A DNA stretch of 6,550 bases from an uncultured Ruminococcus sp. (GCA_902783065.1 CACZPV010000112.1:1-6550); one strand, 5' to 3'. Counted from the first letter of the stretch, positions 1 through 5,980 are shown. The notes: a model not told the origin generated them from the letters alone. A program made the numbers and translations.

Positions 1-1
1 A

Positions 2-325
2 CAGCAGAATCCATGGGGACAGCAGAACCCTTGGAGTCAGCCAAATCCATGGGGACAGCAAATGCCACAGCAGGGCGAAGGAGCCCAGAATCCCTGGAAT
101 CAGCAGAACCCATGGGGACAGCCCGGACAGCAGAATCCATGGGGACAGCAGAATCCATGGGGACAGCAGAACCCTTGGGGTCAGCCAAATCCATGGGGAC
201 AGCAAATGCCGCAGCAGCCTGACGGACAGCAAAATCCGTGGGGACAGCCCGGACAGCAGAATCCGTGGGGGCAGCCCGGACAACAGAATCCATGGGGTCA
301 GCAAACTCAAAATCCATGGGGTCAG
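2..325 (+). repeat. In-frame N-P-W-G-Q coding repeat array
   Basis: Thirteen N-P-W units, usually in the form QNPWGQ, are separated by nothing or by short P-G-Q or Q-M-P-Q-Q spacers. At DNA level they are mostly variants of 15-18 bp units such as cagaatccatggggacag. A higher-order repeat is also present: 1-73 and 145-217 match at 71 of 73 positions, an offset of 144 bp (48 codons). All periods are multiples of three, so gain or loss of units keeps the frame. The array runs off the left edge, so total copy number is unknown. Confidence 0.95.
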
Positions 326-1417
326 CCAAATCAAACAGCTCCTCAGCAGCATGAAGAAGCAAAACCTGCCGAGCAGCCTGAGCCGACACCAAGTGTTCCG
401 CAGCCTGAGCCTGTACAGCAGGAACTCGCTGCTCCTGTACAGGAACAGCAGCCGTCTGTGATTCCATCGAATGAACCGATTCCGGATGAACCTGCTCCGG
501 CAGTTCCTTCAAATGAGCCTATTCCGGATGTAACTGCTTCACAGCCTGCAGCTGAACCACAGGCAGCACCTTCTGCCGGACCTGTAATACCTGCCAACGC
601 AAAGGTATTTACAAGCAGTGATGCAGCGCATCAAAATGGAAGCCATGTTTCCATTCCTGAGGGTTATCAGGTAATAGATGATTGTGCATTCTCCGGCAAT
701 TCTGTTGTAGAAGCTGTAGATCTCCCGTCAACGCTGCTTAAGATAGGCGAGAGAGCATTTGAGAACTGTACAAGACTTATTACTGTTAATATGCATGAGG
801 GTATTGTAGATATAGGCAGAGGTGCTTTTGTAGGCTGTGTCAGCCTTCCGAAGATTACAATTCCTTCAACTGTTACAAGAATCAGACAGAGTACTTTTAG
901 TGGCTGTGAAAAGCTTAGTGAATTTGTTATTCCGTCATCGGTCAAGAGCTTTGGCAAACATGCATTCCTTAATTGTGAGTCGCTGAAAGAGGTTGTTATT
1001 CCCGATGGTGTGGAAGAACTTCCTGAGAATGTATTCAGCGGATGCAGAGGTCTTGTAAAGGCTGTTCTGCCTGAAAGTGTACACGATATCAGAAAAAATG
1101 TTTTCAGTTGGTGTGAATCACTGACAACTGTAAATATTCCAGAAGGTGTAACTGTTATCGGTGCCGGCGCATTTACCGGCTGCGAATCACTGACGACCGT
1201 AAATATTCCTCATAACCTTGAGGTGATTGAATACGGTGCATTCAGTAAGTGCAGCAGACTGAAAAGTCTGATACTTCCCGATACGGTTTCAACAATCGAA
1301 GAAAACGCCTTTAACGGATCTAACAGAACACTTGTTGTACGCTGTTCAAGAGAAAATTCTTACGTAAGACATTATTGCAGAATGAACAGAGTAAAGTGTA
1401 AAGATCCCGAAGCATGA
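2..1417 (+). CDS. BspA-like LRR_5 protein with N-P-W-G-Q repeat region, 5'-partial
   Basis: The frame is open from the left edge, so 471 residues are visible and the true start is upstream. The Met codon at 62 is internal to the repeats and should not be taken as the start. Visible order: 13 copies of an N-P-W-[GSN]-Q repeat (residues 1-108), a Pro/Glu/Gln/Ala-rich linker (109-215), ten consecutive 23-residue leucine-rich repeats of the LRR_5/BspA type (216-445), and a short cap ending ...KDPEA. Most LRR units carry an I-P near the start, A-F in the middle and a Cys before the last Leu; units 2-9 all keep the Cys. BspA-like repeats are known in surface and adhesion proteins of host-associated bacteria. 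Here no membrane segment, LPXTG motif or dockerin is visible, and the N-terminus is missing, so location is undetermined. Binding or scaffold function is inference; the domain call is firm. Confidence 0.9.
   Translation, partial: QQNPWGQQNPWSQPNPWGQQMPQQGEGAQNPWNQQNPWGQPGQQNPWGQQNPWGQQNPWGQPNPWGQQMPQQPDGQQNPWGQPGQQNPWGQPGQQNPWGQQTQNPWGQPNQTAPQQHEEAKPAEQPEPTPSVPQPEPVQQELAAPVQEQQPSVIPSNEPIPDEPAPAVPSNEPIPDVTASQPAAEPQAAPSAGPVIPANAKVFTSSDAAHQNGSHVSIPEGYQVIDDCAFSGNSVVEAVDLPSTLLKIGERAFENCTRLITVNMHEGIVDIGRGAFVGCVSLPKITIPSTVTRIRQSTFSGCEKLSEFVIPSSVKSFGKHAFLNCESLKEVVIPDGVEELPENVFSGCRGLVKAVLPESVHDIRKNVFSWCESLTTVNIPEGVTVIGAGAFTGCESLTTVNIPHNLEVIEYGAFSKCSRLKSLILPDTVSTIEENAFNGSNRTLVVRCSRENSYVRHYCRMNRVKCKDPEA
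647..1336 (+). repeat. Ten tandem 69-bp LRR_5 coding units
   Basis: Ten units of exactly 23 codons follow one another without insertion. Most are diverged at DNA level. The junctions of units 7/8 and 8/9 are close: 1112-1140 and 1181-1209 match at 26 of 29 positions, and the three differences are synonymous third-base changes. Residues after the last unit (V-V-R-C-S-R-E-N-S-Y-V-R-H-Y-C) resemble the S-x-A-x-x-Y-A capping segment that ends many BspA-like arrays. Confidence 0.85.
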
Positions 1418-1430
1418 TCTTATAAATACA

Positions 1431-1459
1431 AAAGCGGCAGGAGAATATCCTGTCGCTTT
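1431..1459 (+). terminator. Hairpin between the LRR gene and the small gene, possible weak terminator
   Basis: Arms 1431-1442 (aaagcggcagga) and 1448-1459 (tcctgtcgcttt) form a 12-bp stem with one G-U pair and a 5-nt loop. It starts 14 bp after the LRR stop codon. The run after it, gtgatttattc, is only moderately T-rich, so termination may be partial. It ends 14 bp before the ribosome binding site of the next gene. Confidence 0.6.
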
Positions 1460-1487
1460 GTGATTTATTCAAAAGAGGTGAAAATAA

Positions 1488-1772
1488 ATGAAATATTTTT
1501 CCGATAAACAGTTATCTGAAATGAGAGAAAGGGTACGAACCGAACTCAGTGATCAGGACCGCTCGTTATACCTTGCTTATTTAAGTAAAATAGAAATACT
1601 TGACAAGCGTAATGATGAATACGGTGATTGCAGGGAGGAGCTGCTTCAGGCTATTGCAGAACTCGAAAAAGTGTCTGAAAATTATGTACACAGGGGCAAA
1701 GCAGATCCTAATGATGAAGATGCCGATGCATTTGAATACGAAAATTATGACTTTCGACCTCCCACAGATTAA
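1488..1772 (+). CDS. Small acidic helical protein, unknown function
   Basis: This encodes 94 residues that I do not recognise as any family. The start at 1488 is supported by an agaggtg Shine-Dalgarno at 1474-1480 with a 7-nt spacer. The product is soluble-looking, with no membrane segment or signal peptide. It is rich in Glu, Asp, Lys and Leu through about residue 65, consistent with two or three helices and perhaps a short coiled coil. The C-terminal tail is very acidic (D-P-N-D-E-D-A-D-A-F-E) and ends in aromatic residues (Y-E-N-Y-D-F). No Cys pair or metal motif is seen apart from a single Cys near residue 48. It lies 70 bp after the LRR gene with no clear promoter of its own, so it may depend on read-through. 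The reading frame is well supported; the function is unknown. Confidence 0.75.
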   Translation: MKYFSDKQLSEMRERVRTELSDQDRSLYLAYLSKIEILDKRNDEYGDCREELLQAIAELEKVSENYVHRGKADPNDEDADAFEYENYDFRPPTD

Positions 1773-1799
1773 ATTCAGTTGATTTTTTGGGAATATCAA

Positions 1800-1930
1800 T
1801 TTATACTAATATCTGATAAAAAGCAGACAATCTTTTTGGTCTGATTTCTGCAATACTGCGTCATCTCTCTTGCCTTGCGAAAATTATCCTCGAAAATCCG
1901 AGTCTGCTTTCTAACTGCGATCAGTATAAA
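1800..1930. mobile_element. MITE-like 131-bp inverted-repeat element
   Basis: The left arm 1800-1828 (tttatactaatatctg...) and the reverse complement of 1902-1930 (tttatactgatcgcag...) match at 23 of 29 positions, with both ends perfectly paired (tttatact outside, aaagcagac inside). They enclose 73 bp with no coding capacity. This form (short, non-coding, imperfect terminal inverted repeats, intergenic) fits a miniature inverted-repeat element. A TA duplication at each end can be drawn but is not independent of the repeat itself. Alternatively it is a long structured RNA or a large imperfect stem leading into the adjacent terminator. Confidence 0.45.
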
Positions 1931-1932
1931 AT

Positions 1933-1983
1933 CCCCCGAGGCTTTTTAGAAATAGTTAAAAAGTCTCAGGGGGAGGTTTTTTT
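1933..1983 (+). terminator. Strong rho-independent terminator, possibly bidirectional
   Basis: The left arm 1933-1947 (cccccgaggcttttt) pairs with 1958-1973 (aaaaagtctcaggggg) with one bulged base and one mispaired or wobble position; the loop is 10 nt. Seven T residues follow closely at 1977-1983. It ends + strand transcription from the LRR/small-gene side. On the - strand the stem is followed by gattttata, a weaker T-rich run, so it may also stop the converging VanZ-end operon. The stretch 1984-2068 between it and the operon's last stop codon shows nothing further. Confidence 0.85.
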
Positions 1984-2068
1984 ATGTTTTCTTTGTTGCC
2001 TTACAGCAGGGACGACAAAAAGCATAGCGGGGAATAGAGTGCATAGGATGGTTGTTATTTATCGGAGA

Positions 2069-2707
2069 TTATTCATCAATAGAAAGTTTGATCTGCATAT
2101 TGTCAGAAGAATGTGATCTGCCGATTGTTTTAAAGCGGGATACAGAAATGCTGCAATATTTTCCAAAAGGGAAATAAATTAGATATCCTATTGCGGCGCC
2201 AAGAGTATTAAGCCACAGATCATCCAGATCGGAACAGCGTGGCTGAGGGAGCTGCAAAATTTCTATCGTAAGGGAACAAAGGGCACCGATCAATACGGTT
2301 TTTTTGAAGGATGATCTCCAAAGCAAGGGAACAAAAAAACCAATAGGAAAAAACATCACAATGTTCCCCACAAAGTTAACAATAAAATAACTATAATCGC
2401 CAATCGAGAAATGAGCTGCACTGTCAAAAAAAATATTTCCGGGTATCAGACGTATAAAAATATTTTCTTTTATTTTACTGAAATCCAGACCAATCTCCCC
2501 CCACGGCAATTTAGGTACAACGGTCTGGGAGATCAATCCGGCAATAAATATGGCAAACAGCAAAAAACCAATTTCATGCTGAGGCGTTGTTTTAATATTC
2601 TTCTTTTTATTAACAAAATATGCTATTACACGCAGCAATATAGAAATTGGTACTGCTGCTGCCATATATGGTAACATATCCATTATGTAATATTTGATTT
2701 CGCTCAT
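2069..2707 (-). CDS. VanZ-like family membrane protein
   Basis: This encodes 212 residues from the preferred ATG at 2707. An alternative ATG at 2719 would add four residues but lacks a ribosome binding site, whereas GGAG at 2717-2714 sits 6 nt before the 2707 ATG. About five hydrophobic segments are visible: near residues 10-32, 45-64, 110-130, 137-152 and 167-182. VanZ hallmarks are clear in the C-terminal half: G-N-I-V-M-F-F-P-I-G-F-F-x-P-L-L-W, then I-E-I-L-Q-L, then R-x-S-D-L-D-D-L-x-L-N-T-x-G-A-x-x-G-Y. VanZ itself gives low-level teicoplanin resistance in enterococci, but most family members have no defined role. It is the last gene of a - strand run, 48 bp after the permease stop, so it is probably co-transcribed with the ABC exporter. 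A role in envelope defence is inferred from family and context only. Confidence 0.88.
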   Translation of the reverse strand: MSEIKYYIMDMLPYMAAAVPISILLRVIAYFVNKKKNIKTTPQHEIGFLLFAIFIAGLISQTVVPKLPWGEIGLDFSKIKENIFIRLIPGNIFFDSAAHFSIGDYSYFIVNFVGNIVMFFPIGFFVPLLWRSSFKKTVLIGALCSLTIEILQLPQPRCSDLDDLWLNTLGAAIGYLIYFPFGKYCSISVSRFKTIGRSHSSDNMQIKLSIDE

Positions 2708-2713
2708 GAAATA

Positions 2714-2717
2714 CTCC
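2714..2717 (-). promoter_or_regulatory. Ribosome binding site deciding the VanZ-like start
   Basis: GGAG on the - strand, 6 nt before the ATG at 2707. This GGAG overlaps the first codons of the longer 2719 reading, whose own upstream sequence (cagaatttttaATG) has no purine-rich site. The shorter start is therefore preferred. Confidence 0.65.
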
Positions 2718-2755
2718 ATTAAAAATTCTGACTTAAGCCTGTTTTGGAAAGAAAT

Positions 2756-4414
2756 TTATATCAGCATGTTTTCGATATTTTTGGTTGCTTTATAATGGCA
2801 AAGAAGATAACTTACTGCGTTCAGTATCATTATCAGAACAAAAAGCATCATAATAATTGTAATTGAACCTACATCCGTAAATTTAAATAATAAATACGAA
2901 CCGGCACAAATTACGGCTTCAATTACAATTGCCATAGCCATATTAAAGAAGATATTGTAATTACCTCTGAGCGCATTAAGCTCATCGTCCCAGATCAGTT
3001 TTGGGTTCACAGAATCCATATAAATACCAAAGTAGGTAGCAAATGTTACTGAGAAAAGACTCAGCATACAACTAAACAATATGAATTTAATTCCTGTATT
3101 AAGCCAGATACAGGCAGCAATTACATAAATCAGCATACCGGTTCCGCTGATAATAATACTGACAAGTGCTTTGACATTGATTTGTGCAATATATGGTAGG
3201 GGAATATATTTGATAAAGGCAAAATGCTTTCCTTCTCTAGTCAGTGCAGAGGAGGCGATGCAGTTAACTGCTGTTACAAGTACCGAAGCTGCTGAAATCC
3301 CCAGCATAAATAGTAATACCGTTTCTTCATTGCCGCTGTGAATTCCGTAAATAAATGATTCCAGAAAATTTGTTCTTCCCTGCATTACAACAATCAGGTA
3401 AAAAAAAGCAGGCCATATAAGGTTTATCATTACACAGTTTGTAAAATAGGCAGGGGTTCTGAACAGAATGTCAAATTCTTTTTTAAGGTAAGTAATACTC
3501 GGCCGATGCATACGCATTTTTTCAATGATATGGCTGGAATTTTTTCTGCTTTTTGAACTTCCCTGTCCGATACCGATTACACTTGGAAAATAAAGCAGCT
3601 GTGCCAACAGCATAAAAACAGTAATTGCAGCAACATTAACAGCAAGATAAACAATCATTTGCCACAAAGAGGCAGCGTCCATTGAATTTATCAGGAACGG
3701 AACATGAGGAAAAATAATATTCATAACGGCAAGCACACCGTTATCTGTCTGTGACATAGCCTTAATAAGTTCATTGGTATCAAAACCACTACGGGAAATC
3801 AGAAACACAATTCCGATAATTACTGCAAAGGTGAAGATGCCTGTGATTTTATTGACAGTATCTTTGTTTTTGACAAACCGGGTAAAATACATTACAACTA
3901 AACACAGGATTCCGCAGTAAACAAGAGGAATAATCGGCAATGTAATTGTACCGATAACAGCAACCAGCCATGACCATATTGGTTTACCGGCACCGATGAT
4001 ATATCCGGCAAGGGCAGCTATTATCACAAGAACCTCCATTACGCTTTCACTGATCAAAGCAGCAGTAAATTTGGAACCAATGATCTGATAAGGCTTAAGC
4101 GGAAGCGGAAGGAGATTTTCAATATCTCCTGAAAAGTAAAAAACCGAAAAAATAACATTCAGACCAAAAATGAAGGAAAAAGCCGATATCAGATGCAGAA
4201 AAAGCTCCACACCATTTTGTGCGGTACCGAATGTAACAAGTGAACCGGTAAGAGAGTAAATAATAACACCGACGAAAAAAGTCATCGGCAGCATGATTCC
4301 GAATCCTGCTATAATACTCATGACAATATAAAAAATTTTATTGCGCTTTTTTTCTTTATCACTCGGCTCAACACCCTGTATCAGAGCCGAAACAAGTCTT
4401 AAATACATTTTCAT
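2756..4414 (-). CDS. ABC-2 type exporter permease, large two-half form
   Basis: This encodes 552 residues with about twelve hydrophobic segments (near 27-57, 72-95, 117-141, 147-177, 190-207, 252-278, 322-345, 364-390, 413-437, 442-465, 488-512, 516-538). It is roughly double the usual 6-TM ABC-2 permease, and the halves are separated by a basic, Ser-rich cytoplasmic stretch around 284-320. Each half holds a related loop before a membrane segment: L-L-P-L-P-L-K-P-Y at 101-109 followed by K115 and A-L, and Y-I-P-L-P-Y at 403-408 followed by K415 and A-L. This is an internal pseudo-repeat. The start codon overlaps the ATPase stop as ATGA (4411-4414), with GGAG 11 nt upstream, which indicates translational coupling and one transporter. 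It should form the membrane channel moved by the adjacent ATPase, probably exporting a substrate. The substrate is unknown; no peptidase or precursor peptide gene is nearby. Confidence 0.88.
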   Translation of the reverse strand: MKMYLRLVSALIQGVEPSDKEKKRNKIFYIVMSIIAGFGIMLPMTFFVGVIIYSLTGSLVTFGTAQNGVELFLHLISAFSFIFGLNVIFSVFYFSGDIENLLPLPLKPYQIIGSKFTAALISESVMEVLVIIAALAGYIIGAGKPIWSWLVAVIGTITLPIIPLVYCGILCLVVMYFTRFVKNKDTVNKITGIFTFAVIIGIVFLISRSGFDTNELIKAMSQTDNGVLAVMNIIFPHVPFLINSMDAASLWQMIVYLAVNVAAITVFMLLAQLLYFPSVIGIGQGSSKSRKNSSHIIEKMRMHRPSITYLKKEFDILFRTPAYFTNCVMINLIWPAFFYLIVVMQGRTNFLESFIYGIHSGNEETVLLFMLGISAASVLVTAVNCIASSALTREGKHFAFIKYIPLPYIAQINVKALVSIIISGTGMLIYVIAACIWLNTGIKFILFSCMLSLFSVTFATYFGIYMDSVNPKLIWDDELNALRGNYNIFFNMAMAIVIEAVICAGSYLLFKFTDVGSITIIMMLFVLIMILNAVSYLLCHYKATKNIENMLI

Positions 4415-5130
4415 TTTTCAGTCAGCTCCAGGAATATATTTTCAAGTGATTGATTTTTATTTTGTTTCTCCAGTTCATCCAATGTTCCGTTGTAAAGAAT
4501 GTGTCCGTTCTTGATAATGACCACTCTGTCACAAAGTTTTTCTGCAACTTCAAGTACGTGGGTAGAGAAAAATACCGCATTGCCGTCTTTTGTATGATCC
4601 CTCATAAGCTGTTTCAGTTCAAATGCAGATTTCGGATCAAGACCGATCATAGGCTCGTCCAGTATCCATACAGGCGGTTTGTGAAGAAGTGCTGCAATAA
4701 CCATCATCTTCTGACGCATGCCGTGGGAATAACTCATCATCGGTGATGTCAGAGCGTCCGTCAGTCCGAATTTTTCTGCAAGAGTTTCAATACGTTCTTT
4801 TCTTTCCTCGGTGGGAACACGGTAGATATCTCCGATCAGCTGCAAAAACTCTGTTCCTTTCAGACGAAGAAACATATCAGGACTATCTGCAATATAACCG
4901 ATTGATTGTTTTGCTTTAATCGGATCCTCTTTTATATTAAAACCGTTTACAACAATTTTTCCCTGATCAGGTTTAATGATTCCCGTAAGCAGCTTCATGG
5001 TGGTGGTCTTACCCGAACCATTAGGTCCGATAAAGCCTACAATTTCACCGCCTTTAACATTAAAGCTGACATCATCAAGTGCTCGTACTGTTTTATTATA
5101 GGTTTTTGTTACATTTTGAAATTTGATCAT
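4411..5130 (-). CDS. ABC transporter ATP-binding protein
   Basis: This encodes a complete 239-residue nucleotide-binding protein of usual length for an ABC-2 exporter partner. Visible motifs in order: Walker A G-P-N-G-S-G-K-T at 35-42; an unusual Q-loop region I-G-Y-I-A-D-S-P at 78-84, with no Gln at the expected place; signature Y-S-H-G-M-R-Q-K at 134-141 in place of L-S-G-G-Q; Walker B V-W-I-L-D-E-P at 154-160 with catalytic Glu159; D-loop G-L-D-P at 163-166; and switch His191 in S-T-H. The changed Q-loop and Y-S-x-G-M signature recall the EcsA/YxlF-like group of exporters, so the protein is expected to be active. The start has an AGGAGG site 6 nt upstream (5142-5137). It hydrolyses ATP at the inner face of the membrane to drive the permease encoded immediately after it. 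It lies 28 bp after the upstream gene of the operon. Confidence 0.93.
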   Translation of the reverse strand: MIKFQNVTKTYNKTVRALDDVSFNVKGGEIVGFIGPNGSGKTTTMKLLTGIIKPDQGKIVVNGFNIKEDPIKAKQSIGYIADSPDMFLRLKGTEFLQLIGDIYRVPTEERKERIETLAEKFGLTDALTSPMMSYSHGMRQKMMVIAALLHKPPVWILDEPMIGLDPKSAFELKQLMRDHTKDGNAVFFSTHVLEVAEKLCDRVVIIKNGHILYNGTLDELEKQNKNQSLENIFLELTEK

Positions 5131-5158
5131 ACTGTTCCTCCTGTCTGATTATCCGGTT

Positions 5159-5722
5159 TTATGACCATGGCTCCTGCGAAGCCGGCTGACGAATACCTAC
5201 GAGAACAAACTGTTCCCATAAGAACCATTGGCTGCCTTTTATTCTTAGCTGAATTTGTCTGGGGCTGTCAGCTCCTCCGGATCGGACGTTAACCTTGGCA
5301 TAGCCGTCGCTGGAAAAAGTATATGGATCCGAATAGAAAGTGATCTTATATGGTTCATTCGGCCTGTAATTATTTTCAGGCTTAGCACCTTCAAAATATG
5401 AAAATGGCACATATTGCTGATTTCTGAGCCGATCGTTGAGAAATTGAATGTCATAATTAGAAAGTGCGCCCTTTGGTCCGCGCAAAAAATTAATCATTTC
5501 TATACCGTTTTCACGATCAACTGCATAGCAGCACAGGGCACATACTGCAAGAGCAGCTGTTTTATAAGGTATATCAAGTGATGCTTCCGGCAGCGCTTTC
5601 ATTTGCTCCGCAGTTTCGGGAAGCTGGTCAAAAGTAAAATTAAAAGTTCCTTCGATTGGTTTATTTAATTGTTCTTCAACGCTGCTGACTGTCTGACTTT
5701 GCAGTTTATCATAAAGCCCCAT
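5159..5722 (-). CDS. Uncharacterised protein, DUF6935-like by recollection
   Basis: This encodes 187 residues and is the first gene of the operon. The start is supported by GGAGG (5734-5730) 7 nt before the ATG. It looks soluble: there is no signal peptide, and the only hydrophobic stretch (55-68, A-A-L-A-V-C-A-L-C-C-Y-A-V) is too short for a secure membrane span. The distinctive C-terminal half has Y-V-P-x-S-Y-F-x-G-A-x-P-x-N-N-Y (104-119), P-Y-K-I-T (124-128), G-Y-A-K-V-x-V-R-S-G-G-A-D-S-P-R (140-155) and W-F-L-W-E-Q (166-171). This pattern resembles a Firmicutes family I recall as DUF6935; that is memory, not a search. No enzyme motif is recognised. With the ABC genes starting 28 bp downstream, it may be a regulatory, sensing or accessory partner, but no function should be assigned. 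Confidence 0.8.
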   Translation of the reverse strand: MGLYDKLQSQTVSSVEEQLNKPIEGTFNFTFDQLPETAEQMKALPEASLDIPYKTAALAVCALCCYAVDRENGIEMINFLRGPKGALSNYDIQFLNDRLRNQQYVPFSYFEGAKPENNYRPNEPYKITFYSDPYTFSSDGYAKVNVRSGGADSPRQIQLRIKGSQWFLWEQFVLVGIRQPASQEPWS

Positions 5723-5945
5723 AGTAATTCCTCCAATTCTTCATTTTTATTTAGTCAATTGTAAAAGTCTGCAACCCTTTCACCGCATGCGGTTTTTAAT
5801 ATCATGTGTTTTACAATTTTTCTCCGCCGCAATCCGTCATTTTCTCCGCTTAAGTGTCGAAAAGACTGCTTTTTGATTTTCAGAGCGGCACAAATCCCTG
5901 CTATTTTACAATTGGCTGTTTATTCTGTCATTAAAGTAACTTCTG
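5723..5945 (-). promoter_or_regulatory. Long operon leader with three copies of a pairing element
   Basis: Between the predicted transcription start near 5945 and the first ATG at 5722 lie about 220 nt without a gene. On the - strand CAATTGTAAAA occurs at 5914-5904, AATTGTAAAA at 5818-5809, and the complementary TTTTACAATTG at 5766-5756. The last can pair with the first (11 bp) or with the second (10 bp), but not both. A perfect 12-bp palindrome ACCGCATGCGGT (5782-5793) has the same centre (5787.5) as the 5757-5818 inverted repeat. The arrangement could be an alternating RNA structure or a set of operator sites. No known riboswitch was recognised. Confidence 0.4.
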
Positions 5946-5951
5946 ATAAAA

Positions 5952-5980
5952 ATTATACAACATTCTGCCGATAAATTCAA
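5952..5980 (-). promoter_or_regulatory. Sigma-A-type promoter for the four-gene operon
   Basis: On the - strand TTGAAT (5980-5975) is followed after exactly 17 bp by a perfect TATAAT (5957-5952). The expected start is near 5945. It points toward the 5722 gene and is the best promoter found upstream of it. A CAATTG overlaps the -35 box (5978-5983), the same hexamer that is part of the leader elements. Confidence 0.65.

Noticed and set aside
13..222. Open frame in the +1 register through the repeat array (M-G-T-A-E-rich).
   Set aside because: It is an out-of-frame by-product of the 3n-period repeat. The frame starting at 2 continues into a recognisable LRR domain.
2..325. CRISPR-like regular repeats.
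   Set aside because: The repeats are coding, in frame, of mixed short period and without unique spacers of constant length.
343..597. Minus-strand open frame rich in Gly, Ser and Cys.
   Set aside because: It is antisense to the Pro/Glu-rich linker, has no ribosome binding site, and its composition is a mirror of the linker codons.
667..957. Minus-strand 96-codon open frame opposite the LRR repeats.
   Set aside because: It has no family resemblance and no ribosome binding site; it lies wholly within a well-supported gene.
1581..1799. Minus-strand hydrophobic frame opposite the small acidic gene.
   Set aside because: Its hydrophobicity is what antisense of an acidic gene gives. It lacks a ribosome binding site and runs through a frame with a good Shine-Dalgarno on the other strand.
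4450..5148. Plus-strand open frames opposite the ABC ATPase gene.
   Set aside because: The - strand frame carries all ABC motifs; the + strand frames are Cys/Phe/Ile-rich shadows with no start signals.
5782..5797. Palindrome ACCGCATGCGGT followed by TTTT as a + strand terminator.
   Set aside because: A hairpin here would have only about four base pairs around a CATG loop, and there is no + strand gene upstream to terminate.
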